Assembly: GCA_026387805.1 (NCBI GenBank)
Contig: JAPLKY010000070.1
Coordinates: forward strand, 1 to 6,349
Direction: 5' to 3'
DNA from: Candidatus Krumholzibacteriia bacterium
GTDB lineage: Bacteria; Krumholzibacteriota; Krumholzibacteriia; Krumholzibacteriales; Krumholzibacteriaceae
DNA length: 6,349 nt
A model generated the notes under the pieces. The model searched no databases. It was not told the origin of the DNA and saw only the letters and a list, made by a program, of their open reading frames with translations. Made by a program: the position numbers and the translations under genes. Of this stretch, positions 1 to 6,349 are shown one piece after another. Each line of letters begins with the position of its first letter. Position 1 is the first letter of the stretch.

Positions 1-1
1 A

Positions 2-1057
2 TGGACGATGTCGCGTGTTCCCGGCTTCAAGGACGTCCGGTCCGAGGCGGAGGTCGGAAGGAAAGAGGTCCAGGTCGTCGTCGATCGGGATCGGGCGCGC
101 CAGCAGGGCTTCTCGACGGAGGAAATCGCGCAAGTCGTCTCGACCGCCATGCGCGGCATCAGCCTGCGCCGGTTCCGGACCGACGAGGGGGAGATCGACA
201 TGCGCCTCGAGTTCCAGGACCGTGACCGCCAAACGATCGATCAGCTGGAGAACGTGCCGCTCATCGGGCGCGGCGACAACTCGGTCAAGCTCGCCTCGGT
301 CGCGGACTTCTTCGTTCGGCCGGGCCCGCGGAGCATTCACCGGGAGAATCGGACGAGCGCCATCGGCGTATCGGCCAACCTCGATCACATCACGATGGGA
401 GAAGCGAAAAAGAGGATATCGAACGCGCTCGCGAATTACGCCCTCCCGCCGGGCTATTCGTGGAACTTCGGCGAAAGCTTCACCGAAGACAAGAGGATGT
501 TCAACACGATGCTCATCAACATGCTGCTCGCGCTCGCGCTCATCTATTTCGTCATGGCCGCGCTCTTCGAATCGCTCCTCTTCCCCGCCGCGATCTGGAC
601 GCAGATCATCTTCTCCGTGGTCGGCGTCTTCTGGTTCTTCCTCATGACGAGAACCACGATGTCGATCATGGGAATGATCGGAATCCTCATTCTCATCGGA
701 GTGGTCGTCAACAACGGCATCGTGCTCGTCGACCACATCAACCAGCTCAGGGCCGCGGGGCTCCCGCGCGAGGAGGCGATCCTCCAGGCCGGAAGAGACA
801 GGATGCGCCCGATCCTCATGACCGCCGCGACGACGGTGCTGAACCTCGTTCCGCTGACCATCCTCAAGACGTCGATCGGAGGGTCGGGCGGTCCTCCCTA
901 CTTTCCCATGGCGCGCGCGATCGTCGGCGGCCTGACCTTCTCGACGCTCATCACGCTGCTGCTGCTCCCGACGATCTACATCCTGCTCGACGACGCGCAG
1001 GCGTGGTCCCGGCGCATCCGCGCGACCGCGCGCGGCGACGTCCCCGGCGCCATGTAA
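2..1057 (+). CDS. RND-family efflux transporter, inner-membrane subunit (HAE1/AcrB-like), C-terminal part only
   Basis: This is the C-terminal ~350 residues of a proton-driven RND pump, a family of about 1,000-1,050 residues that works as a trimer with a periplasmic adaptor and an outer-membrane channel. The frame is open to the left edge, so the true start lies outside; the ATG at 8 is internal. Counting from that ATG, residues 1-150 are the end of the second periplasmic loop. Five hydrophobic segments follow (about 156-178, 184-204, 209-236, 258-278, 293-318), matching TM8-TM12. Visible family marks are RDRMRPILMT (253-262), the NNGIVLVDHINQLR stretch after TM10 and GGLTFSTLITLLLLPTIY near the end. 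The position of AcrB Lys940 appears to be Asn225, while the Arg971 and Thr978 equivalents (Arg255, Thr262) remain. The substrate cannot be told. The C-terminus is intact, with no frameshift. The family call is very secure; the subfamily is less so. Confidence 0.95.
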   Translation, partial: WTMSRVPGFKDVRSEAEVGRKEVQVVVDRDRARQQGFSTEEIAQVVSTAMRGISLRRFRTDEGEIDMRLEFQDRDRQTIDQLENVPLIGRGDNSVKLASVADFFVRPGPRSIHRENRTSAIGVSANLDHITMGEAKKRISNALANYALPPGYSWNFGESFTEDKRMFNTMLINMLLALALIYFVMAALFESLLFPAAIWTQIIFSVVGVFWFFLMTRTTMSIMGMIGILILIGVVVNNGIVLVDHINQLRAAGLPREEAILQAGRDRMRPILMTAATTVLNLVPLTILKTSIGGSGGPPYFPMARAIVGGLTFSTLITLLLLPTIYILLDDAQAWSRRIRATARGDVPGAM

Positions 1058-1061
1058 GGAT

Positions 1062-1088
1062 CGGCGGGCCGAAGCGCGCTCCCTGCCG
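1062..1088. terminator. Weak hairpin between convergent genes, possible terminator
   Basis: In the 37-base gap between the ends of the RND gene and the beta-helix gene, CGGCGGG (1062-1068) can pair with CCC-T-GCCG (1081-1088), with one bulged T and a 12-base loop. There is no clear T-run on either side, so it is not a standard Rho-independent terminator. Its position between convergent genes is the main reason to list it. Confidence 0.2.
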
Positions 1089-1094
1089 GATATT

Positions 1095-2276
1095 TCAACG
1101 GAAAATGCTCTTGATGCCGCCCCAGGTGGTTCTCTCGACGGACACCGCGCCGCACGCGACGGGACGGGCGCCCATGGGCAGGCATAGTTCGTCGAAATCC
1201 TGATTCTCGGGAACGCACGGCGAGTCGCTCCGCAGGTAGTAGTTATCCGATCCGAGGGCGCCGCAGAAGAGGGGATCCGCGGATATGTTGGTGCCCTTCC
1301 GGATGAAGCCGGAGGGGATGGCGTCCCCTCCAAGATTGCCGAAAAGATCGCAGCAGGCGACCGAGACGGTCGACGTCGCGTCGGCGTCGAGCGCCTTCGC
1401 AAGATTGAACGCCACGATGAGCCGCTCGAGCGAGAGGATGGAGCCTCCCTTGGCGTATATGACGGATGTGGAATTTCCGTTCCGGCTGAACGTGCACGCC
1501 GATATCACGGCCGTCTTCCCCGAGGACTGGCAGTAGCCGCTTCCCTCCGTTCCCGCCTCGTTTCCCGATATGACGCAGCGTTCGATGACGGCATTGCAAT
1601 CGCCCTGATAGATCCCGCCGCCCCGGCTCCCCGCCGTATTGTTCCGGATGACGCAGTCGCTCACGTAGCACGTTCCGGTACCGTTCCAGAGAATGAGCGC
1701 GCCGCCGCCGCCGACCGCCTCGTTGTCGATGAAGGTGCAGTTCTCCACCCGGATGAAGCCGTCGTTGACGACGCAGGAGATGCCGCCGCCGTAGTTCGCC
1801 TTGTTCCCGACGAAGACGCAGTTGCGAACGACCTCGCGGGCGATGTGCGTGAAGAGTCCCCCTCCGACGTAATCGCCGAAGCTCGGCGCGACGCCGTGCT
1901 TGATCGTGAACCCGTCGACGGTGATCCGGTTATGGGCGTGGATGTAAATGACCCGGCTGTGGTATTCGGCGTCGAGGACGGTCTCGCCGGGGCCGAGCTC
2001 GCTCCGGAGGCTGATTCCCTCCTGGCCGGTGAGAAATCGGATGAATCCAGGCACGTCGCCCGTGCCCTGGTTCGTCCACGTGTAGACGCCGGGGCCGACG
2101 AGAACCTCGTCCCCCTCCGCGGCCGAGTCGATCGCCGCCTGGATCGTCGGCGCGTCGCCGGTTCGATCGATCGCGACGCGCCACGTGCGGCACTGCGCGG
2201 AACTCGGGAGCGACGCGAGCGCGAGGATCGCGAGAAGCGCGGCAAAGACCGGCGTATTCGATCGGCATTTCTTCAT
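1095..2276 (-). CDS. Secreted right-handed parallel beta-helix repeat protein
   Basis: This 393-residue protein starts with a Sec signal peptide (MKK, hydrophobic 9-22, likely cut near SSA-Q at 27-28). Next comes the entry motif of PbH1-type beta-helix proteins, APTIQAAIDSAAEGDEVLVG with a GPGVY turn (42-65). Coils then follow with a repeated pattern such as RNCVFVGNKANYGGGI, ENCTFIDNEAVGGGGAL, SDCVIRNNTAGSRGGGIY and ERCVISGNEAGTEGSGY (about 150-275). A cysteine recurs at 153, 180, 208, 234 and 261. The tail holds SADPLFC and YYLRSDSPC (332-354). No membrane anchor or type IX sorting domain is obvious. Such folds serve polysaccharide lyases, hydrolases and surface proteins; I see no catalytic signature, so the function is unknown. 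The ATG at 2276 was chosen because it begins the signal peptide; the in-frame ATG at 2351 would overlap the upstream gene. Only 31 bases separate it from the hydrolase gene, which suggests co-transcription. Confidence 0.88.
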   Translation of the reverse strand: MKKCRSNTPVFAALLAILALASLPSSAQCRTWRVAIDRTGDAPTIQAAIDSAAEGDEVLVGPGVYTWTNQGTGDVPGFIRFLTGQEGISLRSELGPGETVLDAEYHSRVIYIHAHNRITVDGFTIKHGVAPSFGDYVGGGLFTHIAREVVRNCVFVGNKANYGGGISCVVNDGFIRVENCTFIDNEAVGGGGALILWNGTGTCYVSDCVIRNNTAGSRGGGIYQGDCNAVIERCVISGNEAGTEGSGYCQSSGKTAVISACTFSRNGNSTSVIYAKGGSILSLERLIVAFNLAKALDADATSTVSVACCDLFGNLGGDAIPSGFIRKGTNISADPLFCGALGSDNYYLRSDSPCVPENQDFDELCLPMGARPVACGAVSVERTTWGGIKSIFR

Positions 2277-2308
2277 GGATCGTCGGCCGGGTTCGTGGCC
2301 GTTCCTTT
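2277..2308 (-). promoter_or_regulatory. Ribosome-binding region of the beta-helix gene with bridging hairpin
   Basis: Read on the minus strand, AAAGGA (2308-2303) overlaps the hydrolase stop codon but lies 26 bases before the ATG at 2276, too far for normal use. Between them CGGCC (2301-2297) can pair with GGCCG (2288-2284) around an 8-base loop. If this 5-bp GC stem forms, the effective spacing from AAAGGA to the ATG becomes about 8 bases, which is ideal. No other ribosome binding site is visible. The pairing is seen in the sequence; its use is inferred. Confidence 0.35.
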
Positions 2309-4863
2309 CATTTCCCAATAACAAATTCGCCGGATTCCACGCCCCAGTCAAGTCCGAAGAAACCGGTCATGAGAACGCCCGTGTCTCCTTCCGATAGGAC
2401 GCGCGGGTCGAAGACGGTACAGTCGGGAAGGCCGATGCCCGGGCTGAGATACGGAAGCCGGTTCGCGAGCCTCATGCCGGCGACGCTCGTGCCGGAAACG
2501 ACGCCGACGCTCGCCGCAGCGCTCCCCGGGCGCGGGCGGATGAAGATGCAGCAGAGATCGCTGCCGGGGATCGCGCGGGCGCCGACCGTCAGGCGCGCCT
2601 CGTCGAGCTGCACGGGGCTGTCCCGGAGCAGCTTCTTCCATGCGGCGTTCGTGCGGCTGTTCCCATAGAGAATGATGTTTCGATCGGGCTCGACGGTCGG
2701 ATCGAAATCGACGTCGCGGACGACGTCGATGGAGCCGTTCCCCTGGTACCATAGTTTCTCGGCGTCGTATCGGGCCTTTTCGAAGGCCCACGCGTTCTCA
2801 TGGGCGGTCCCCTTCGTGCCGAAAACGAATACGGGGCGATTCCTGAAGGCTTCTTTGAAGGTGCCATAGCGGCGGGAGCCCTTGAGGTCGGGGGACGGCT
2901 CGACCGCGACGGCCCACACGCCGCTCTTTCGCTCGAGCCAGAGCTGCGATTGCGCCGCGGTGTGGGGTATGTCGGCCAGCTTCTGCCCGTCGATCTCGAC
3001 CGTGATCGGCAAGGGGCTCTGCATGGCATCGAGGTCCAGGGCGAGCCGCGCGACGTTCTCCGTCGTGCCGACGAACCGGTTCCCCTTTCCGGCTGCGATA
3101 TCGCCCGGATCGAGATGGACGTCCGCGGAGCTCATCTCGAGCTGCCGCGTCTGCGCGTCGATCGTGAGCCAATTGTTGCGCGCCGAGACGCCGGGGTTCG
3201 ACGTGAGAAAGTGAACCTCGCGGATGCGCTCCTTGCCGGATCGCGCATGCCGCGCGAAGAAGTCGAACATCGGCGCCCAATCGACACAATCGACCCCCGG
3301 CGCGTCGGAGAGGTCCCACCAGTGCCCCACCCCCGGCTGTTCGTGATAGACCAAATCCCGATGAAACGTCCCGAGCCTCTCGACCATCGAGCGCGCCTCG
3401 GTGACGGGCACGTTGTCATCGTCGGCGCCATGGAGAACGTAGACGCCGAGCTGCGCGAGATTCGTTGCGTGCAGGAAAGTTTCGCTCGGCGTCGTCGAGC
3501 GGCGGATCATGCGGCGGACAGCCGTCGTATCGCCGAGATCGATCCCGCGGAAGCGGTACGTCCAGAACGAAATCCATCCCGCGCTCGGACCGATCGCGGC
3601 GAACCGATCGGGGAAGAGGGAGCCTATGTGCCACGTCCCGTGTCCGCCCATCGAGTGCCCCGTGAGGTAGATCCGATCTTCGTCGATATTGTAACGCTTC
3701 TTGACGACGTCCATCACCTCGAGCGCGTCGAGGCGGCCCCACTCCTCCCAGTTGAAGCCGTACGGACGCCTGTTCGTCGGGGCGACGACGTGCCCCCAGG
3801 TCTTGGGCTCATAAGAACCCGACTGGTTGACCGCCTCGACCGACGCGCCGTGCAGGCTGAGAAAGAGCGCGGCCGGCTCGCCGGCCGCGAGCCCCCGCGC
3901 CGGATTGATGCCGTAGTACTGGACGCTTCCGTCGATGTCGCTGACGAACGTCTCTTTCCGATTCTCAGAAGGCGCCGCGACCCTGAGAGGAATCACGGCC
4001 GTGTCGAACACGTCCGCCTCGTCCGTGCCCTTTCGATACCGCAGCAATCGCACCATCACCCTCATGGAACCCGCCGAGTCGGGAACGTCGACCGTGAAGC
4101 GGAATCCGGCCTTCCGGACCGACAGCGGCTGTATGACGCCGACGGATGACACCGATACAGGACTGGCGCCCGGTTTCGAGGCCTCGATCCGAAGATCCTC
4201 GAACCGCTCGGTGGTCGCATTCACGACCACGATCGACGCCCATGCATCGGTCTTCCGACCCACCACGATGTCGGGAACGGTCACGTCGCTCGAGTTGAAA
4301 AATACCGGCTTCGAAGGCGGGTACAGCGTCGCCTTGAACCGCTCCCGGCCGCACCGGAAGATCAGATCGTTCCGCCCCTTCTCGAGCATCACGGGGAGAA
4401 ACGAGATATCGAAGTTCGGCTCCCACGACTCGCGCGCGTCCTTGAGACAGTACGGGTTCCCCGCGCGCGGCGCGCCGTTCACGTAAGCGATCTCGTCTCC
4501 TTTCGCCTGGAGAATCATCACGGCCCGTTGCTTCATTTCGACCGGAACGTAGACGTAACAGCCCGCGAGCACGCTGTCCGCGAACCATCCCTGCGTATCG
4601 GCCGCGATCGAGCGCCATATCTCCTCGCCGCGGCCGGGCCAGACGATGCGCTCCCCCGCCTTCGGCGCCTTCCACGCGCGGAGGGCAAGCGCCGCTTCGA
4701 CCGGATTCGGGGCGATGACGACCTCGGCGTAGCCCTTCGGCAGGGGAAGCGCGAGACCATGCAGGCACGCGATCGTATCGCCTTGGGAGAGAGCCCGCGC
4801 CGGCGCACAGAGAGCGACGAGAAACACGAGGAACAGGATCCGGGCCGACCATCCGATTCTCAT
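2308..4863 (-). CDS. Secreted alpha/beta-hydrolase, prolyl-oligopeptidase/esterase-like, multidomain
   Basis: This 851-residue protein is probably periplasmic or extracellular. It starts with a signal peptide (hydrophobic 9-19, likely cut after ARA at 24). Residues about 75-200 look like a galactose-binding-like beta-sandwich (EIAYVNG at 124-130, LEKGRNDLIFRCG at 160-172). About 200-300 is another beta-rich region. The hydrolase domain spans about 305-545: LHGA (337-340) fits the oxyanion region, nucleophile Ser404 lies in GHSMGG, Asp482 in HGADDDNVP and His514 in GVGHWWD. This order and spacing fit S9 peptidases and feruloyl/PHB-depolymerase-type esterases. Residues 546-851 form a further module (VFVFGTKGT at 678-686, IILYGNSRTN at 730-739) that I link only loosely to C-terminal regions of proteins annotated as prolyl oligopeptidase family. 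The substrate, peptide or ester, cannot be told. The ATG at 4863 was chosen for its signal peptide and a nearby GAAAGG; in-frame ATGs further upstream would bury the signal peptide. It is probably first in a unit with the beta-helix gene. Confidence 0.9.
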   Translation of the reverse strand: MRIGWSARILFLVFLVALCAPARALSQGDTIACLHGLALPLPKGYAEVVIAPNPVEAALALRAWKAPKAGERIVWPGRGEEIWRSIAADTQGWFADSVLAGCYVYVPVEMKQRAVMILQAKGDEIAYVNGAPRAGNPYCLKDARESWEPNFDISFLPVMLEKGRNDLIFRCGRERFKATLYPPSKPVFFNSSDVTVPDIVVGRKTDAWASIVVVNATTERFEDLRIEASKPGASPVSVSSVGVIQPLSVRKAGFRFTVDVPDSAGSMRVMVRLLRYRKGTDEADVFDTAVIPLRVAAPSENRKETFVSDIDGSVQYYGINPARGLAAGEPAALFLSLHGASVEAVNQSGSYEPKTWGHVVAPTNRRPYGFNWEEWGRLDALEVMDVVKKRYNIDEDRIYLTGHSMGGHGTWHIGSLFPDRFAAIGPSAGWISFWTYRFRGIDLGDTTAVRRMIRRSTTPSETFLHATNLAQLGVYVLHGADDDNVPVTEARSMVERLGTFHRDLVYHEQPGVGHWWDLSDAPGVDCVDWAPMFDFFARHARSGKERIREVHFLTSNPGVSARNNWLTIDAQTRQLEMSSADVHLDPGDIAAGKGNRFVGTTENVARLALDLDAMQSPLPITVEIDGQKLADIPHTAAQSQLWLERKSGVWAVAVEPSPDLKGSRRYGTFKEAFRNRPVFVFGTKGTAHENAWAFEKARYDAEKLWYQGNGSIDVVRDVDFDPTVEPDRNIILYGNSRTNAAWKKLLRDSPVQLDEARLTVGARAIPGSDLCCIFIRPRPGSAAASVGVVSGTSVAGMRLANRLPYLSPGIGLPDCTVFDPRVLSEGDTGVLMTGFFGLDWGVESGEFVIGK

Positions 4864-4873
4864 ATCGCAATTA

Positions 4874-4879
4874 CCTTTC
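4874..4879 (-). promoter_or_regulatory. Ribosome binding site of the hydrolase gene
   Basis: GAAAGG on the minus strand ends 10 bases before the ATG at 4863. It supports that start over the in-frame upstream ATGs at the left end of the divergent region. The spacing is slightly long but usable. Confidence 0.55.
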
Positions 4880-4922
4880 ACCGGTCGAGAACGCCGAAAA
4901 CCGGCCATATCGAACATTGGGG

Positions 4923-4943
4923 AGATCATCGACATTATGATCT
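4923..4943. promoter_or_regulatory. Perfect 7-bp inverted repeat, candidate regulator site
   Basis: AGATCAT (4923-4929) and ATGATCT (4937-4943) are exact inverted copies separated by 7 bases. The site centres at 4933. That is about 47 bases upstream of the predicted CstA transcription start, where an activator could act. It is also just inside the predicted leader of the leftward hydrolase transcript, where a repressor could act. It does not match the CRP consensus TGTGA-N6-TCACA. The binding protein is unknown. Confidence 0.4.
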
Positions 4944-4953
4944 TTTCCGGGAG

Positions 4954-4972
4954 ATTATCATTCATGTATAAT
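4954..4972. repeat. Second, weaker inverted repeat overlapping both promoters
   Basis: ATTAT (4954-4958) and ATAAT (4968-4972) form 5-bp arms around 9 bases. The site centres at 4963, 30 bp from the centre of the inverted repeat at 4923-4943. Its left half extends to AGATTAT (4952-4958), one base different from AGATCAT at 4923. It covers the -10 boxes of both divergent promoters, so some of the symmetry may simply reflect two facing -10 elements. Confidence 0.3.
4967..4972 (+). promoter_or_regulatory. Perfect -10 box (TATAAT) for the CstA gene, probably leaderless
   Basis: TATAAT matches the sigma70 -10 consensus in full and is followed by 8 bases and then the ATG at 4981. Normal spacing puts the transcription start at about 4979-4981, at or next to the start codon. 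No -35 box is convincing; TTTCCG at 4944-4949 is poor. The position and the missing ribosome binding site fit a leaderless mRNA, or an activator-dependent promoter. Confidence 0.55.
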
Positions 4973-4980
4973 GCGTGTCC

Positions 4981-6349
4981 ATGATCGCGATCGTCGTTCT
5001 CGTTTCGATTGTCGTCCTCGCCGCGGGCTATTTCACGTACGGGCGGTTCGTGACGCGCCGGCTCGGGCTCGACGACTCGCGGCCGACACCGGCCTGCGAG
5101 ATGAAGGACGGCGTCGACTTCGTTCCAGCGAAGGCGTCGCTCCTCCTCGGGCAGCACTTCTCGGCGATCGCGGCGGCGGGCCCCATCGTGGGACCGATCC
5201 TCGCCGGAATATGGTTCGGCTGGCTCCCGGCGCTCCTCTGGATTCTTCTCGGCGCGATCTTCATCGGGGGCGTGCACGATTTCACGAGCCTCATCGCGTC
5301 GGTGCGGCACAAGGCCGCTTCGATCGGCGAGATCGTGAAGCTCTACATGTCGCGCACCTCGCAGATCCTCTTTCTCATATTCGTCTGGCTCACCCTCGTC
5401 TACGTCATCATCGCGTTCACCGACATCACCGCGCAGACCTTCACGTCGGTTCTCTCGGACAACGCCTTCGGCCCGGGAGTCGCGGCGAGCTCGTTCCTCT
5501 ATCTTCTCCTCGGAGTCCTCATGGGTGTCGCGCTCTTCAAGATGAAGATGGGGCTCGGCCGGGCGACGGCGATCTTTCTCCCCCTCGTGCTCCTCGTGAT
5601 CTGGCTCGGCACGCGCCTGCCGCAGCCCGTCGTCACGGCGCTCCTCGGCGTCCACGTCAAGCAGTGGGAGATCATCCTGCTCATCTACTGCTTCGTCGCG
5701 TCCCTCATCCCGATGTGGCTCCTCCTCCAGCCGCGGGGCTATCTCGGCGGCTGGTTCCTCTACCTCACGATGGCCGTCGCGCTCTTCGGCGCCCTCTTCG
5801 GCGGTTTTCGCGTCGAGTATCCGGCGTTCAACGTCGAGGGGCTCCGCAGCCTCGCGAACGGGAGATCGCTCATCCCCATTCTCTTCATCACGGTCGCCTG
5901 CGGCGCGTGCTCCGGCTTTCACGGCATCGTCGCTTCGGGAACGACGTCGAAGCAGATCTGCCGCGAGTCCGACACGCGCGCCGTGGGCTACGGCGCGATG
6001 ATACTCGAGGGGCTCGTCGCGGTGCTCGCGCTCGCGACGGTGATGATCATCCCGAAGGGGAGCGCCGCGCTCAAGGCCGATCCGAACATCATCTACGGCA
6101 CGGGGCTCGCGAACTACCTGAAGATCGTCGGCGTCGATTTCAACATCGCGCTCGCCTTCGCGCTGCTCGCGTTCTCGACCTTCGTGTACGACACGCTCGA
6201 CGTCTGCACGCGCCTCGCCAGGTACATTCTCCAGGAACTCTTCGGATGGCAATCGTGGCCGGGGAAGGCGGCGGCCACCTTCGTCACGCTGCTCATACCT
6301 GCCGCGTTCCTCTTGCTAGCGCGCGAAAAGGCGTACCTCGTCGCGTGGC
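4981..6349 (+). CDS. cstA: CstA-family transporter (carbon starvation protein A), C-terminus cut by window edge
   Basis: The frame stays open from the ATG at 4981 to the right edge (456 codons), so the C-terminus is missing; E. coli CstA has about 700 residues and many relatives 500-600. It is a polytopic inner-membrane protein with many hydrophobic segments, the first at 1-19. Family hallmarks are GQHFSAIAAAGPIVGPILAG (57-76), GGVHDF (96-101), ACGACSGFHGIVASGTTSKQ (306-325) and TLDVCTRLARYILQEL (395-410). E. coli CstA was linked to peptide uptake in carbon starvation, and CstA and its relative BtsT to pyruvate import; the substrate here is unknown. No ribosome binding site precedes the ATG; an in-frame GTG at 4975 is a possible alternative start but also lacks one. 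In E. coli cstA is under CRP control; no CRP-like site is seen here. It is divergent from the secreted hydrolase gene, with 117 bases between start codons. Confidence 0.95.
   Translation, partial: MIAIVVLVSIVVLAAGYFTYGRFVTRRLGLDDSRPTPACEMKDGVDFVPAKASLLLGQHFSAIAAAGPIVGPILAGIWFGWLPALLWILLGAIFIGGVHDFTSLIASVRHKAASIGEIVKLYMSRTSQILFLIFVWLTLVYVIIAFTDITAQTFTSVLSDNAFGPGVAASSFLYLLLGVLMGVALFKMKMGLGRATAIFLPLVLLVIWLGTRLPQPVVTALLGVHVKQWEIILLIYCFVASLIPMWLLLQPRGYLGGWFLYLTMAVALFGALFGGFRVEYPAFNVEGLRSLANGRSLIPILFITVACGACSGFHGIVASGTTSKQICRESDTRAVGYGAMILEGLVAVLALATVMIIPKGSAALKADPNIIYGTGLANYLKIVGVDFNIALAFALLAFSTFVYDTLDVCTRLARYILQELFGWQSWPGKAAATFVTLLIPAAFLLLAREKAYLVAW

Larger units (their letters stand above)
4954..4981 (-). 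promoter_or_regulatory. Predicted sigma70-type promoter for the hydrolase/beta-helix unit
   Basis: On the minus strand, TGGACA (4981-4976; 5 of 6 to TTGACA) and GATAAT (4959-4954; 5 of 6 to TATAAT) are 16 bases apart. The transcript would start near 4947 and carry a leader of about 85 bases before the ATG at 4863, including the inverted repeat at 4923-4943. The -35 box overlaps the first base of the CstA start codon, so this promoter and the rightward one cannot easily be occupied together. Confidence 0.5.

Noticed and set aside
1..225. A short plus-strand open frame starting with the first base of the window.
   Set aside because: It overlaps the RND gene in another frame, and its Arg/Gly-rich translation has no family signal.
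2800..4149. A 449-residue plus-strand open frame opposite the hydrolase gene.
   Set aside because: It is Arg/Asp/Pro-rich with no recognisable motif, and the minus strand holds a clear hydrolase with a catalytic triad. This is a shadow of high-GC coding sequence.
4852..4869. A possible lipoprotein signal in the hydrolase N-terminus (VALC, residues 16-19).
   Set aside because: The residue before Cys is Leu rather than Gly, Ala or Ser, and a good signal peptidase I site (ARA) follows at 22-24.
4975..4977. GTG as an alternative start for the CstA gene, two codons upstream.
   Set aside because: It is in frame but has no better ribosome binding site, and ATG at 4981 fits the position of the TATAAT box. 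It cannot be fully excluded.
4864..6252. A very long minus-strand open frame continuing upstream of the hydrolase start, opposite the CstA gene.
   Set aside because: Its translation is low-complexity, full of Arg, Glu and Asp, with no signal peptide or domain. It is the antisense shadow of a high-GC membrane protein gene that happens to lack stops. The plus-strand frame carries clear CstA motifs.

Overview
The window is high-GC, with GC-rich third codon positions, and reads as a chromosomal fragment of a Gram-negative (diderm) bacterium. The support is an RND-type pump, two proteins with Sec signal peptides, and a Cys-rich right-handed beta-helix protein ending in an 'LRSDSPC...' tail. From memory, such beta-helix proteins are common in uncultivated FCB-group lineages such as Eisenbacteria, Krumholzibacteriota and Latescibacterota. 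That placement is an impression, not a measurement. I see no mobile element, CRISPR array, tRNA or rRNA.

Layout: (1) bases 2-1057, plus strand: C-terminal third of an RND (HAE1/AcrB-like) efflux transporter, cut by the left edge. (2) 1058-1094: short convergent spacer with a weak hairpin. (3) 1095-2276, minus strand: secreted parallel beta-helix protein. (4) 2308-4863, minus strand: 851-residue secreted alpha/beta-hydrolase (S9 peptidase/esterase-like) with a visible Ser/Asp/His triad between an N-terminal beta-sandwich region and an unrecognised C-terminal module. (5) 4864-4980: divergent, comparatively AT-rich control region. (6) 4981 to the right edge, plus strand: CstA-family transporter, cut by the right edge.

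The hydrolase and beta-helix genes lie head to tail, 31 bases apart, and probably form one transcription unit read leftward. The CstA gene is read rightward from the same control region. CstA proteins are peptide or pyruvate transporters, so a secreted hydrolase paired with CstA could be a degrade-and-import pair. This is inference only. The RND gene converges on the pair and probably belongs to an efflux operon further left.

The most interesting stretch is 4920-4981. A perfect TATAAT lies 8 bases before the CstA ATG with no ribosome binding site, suggesting a leaderless mRNA. A divergent minus-strand promoter overlaps it, and two inverted repeats about 30 bp apart resemble a regulator site. 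Translation of the beta-helix gene may depend on a hairpin that brings a distant ribosome binding site close to its start codon. I see no clearly new multi-gene system.
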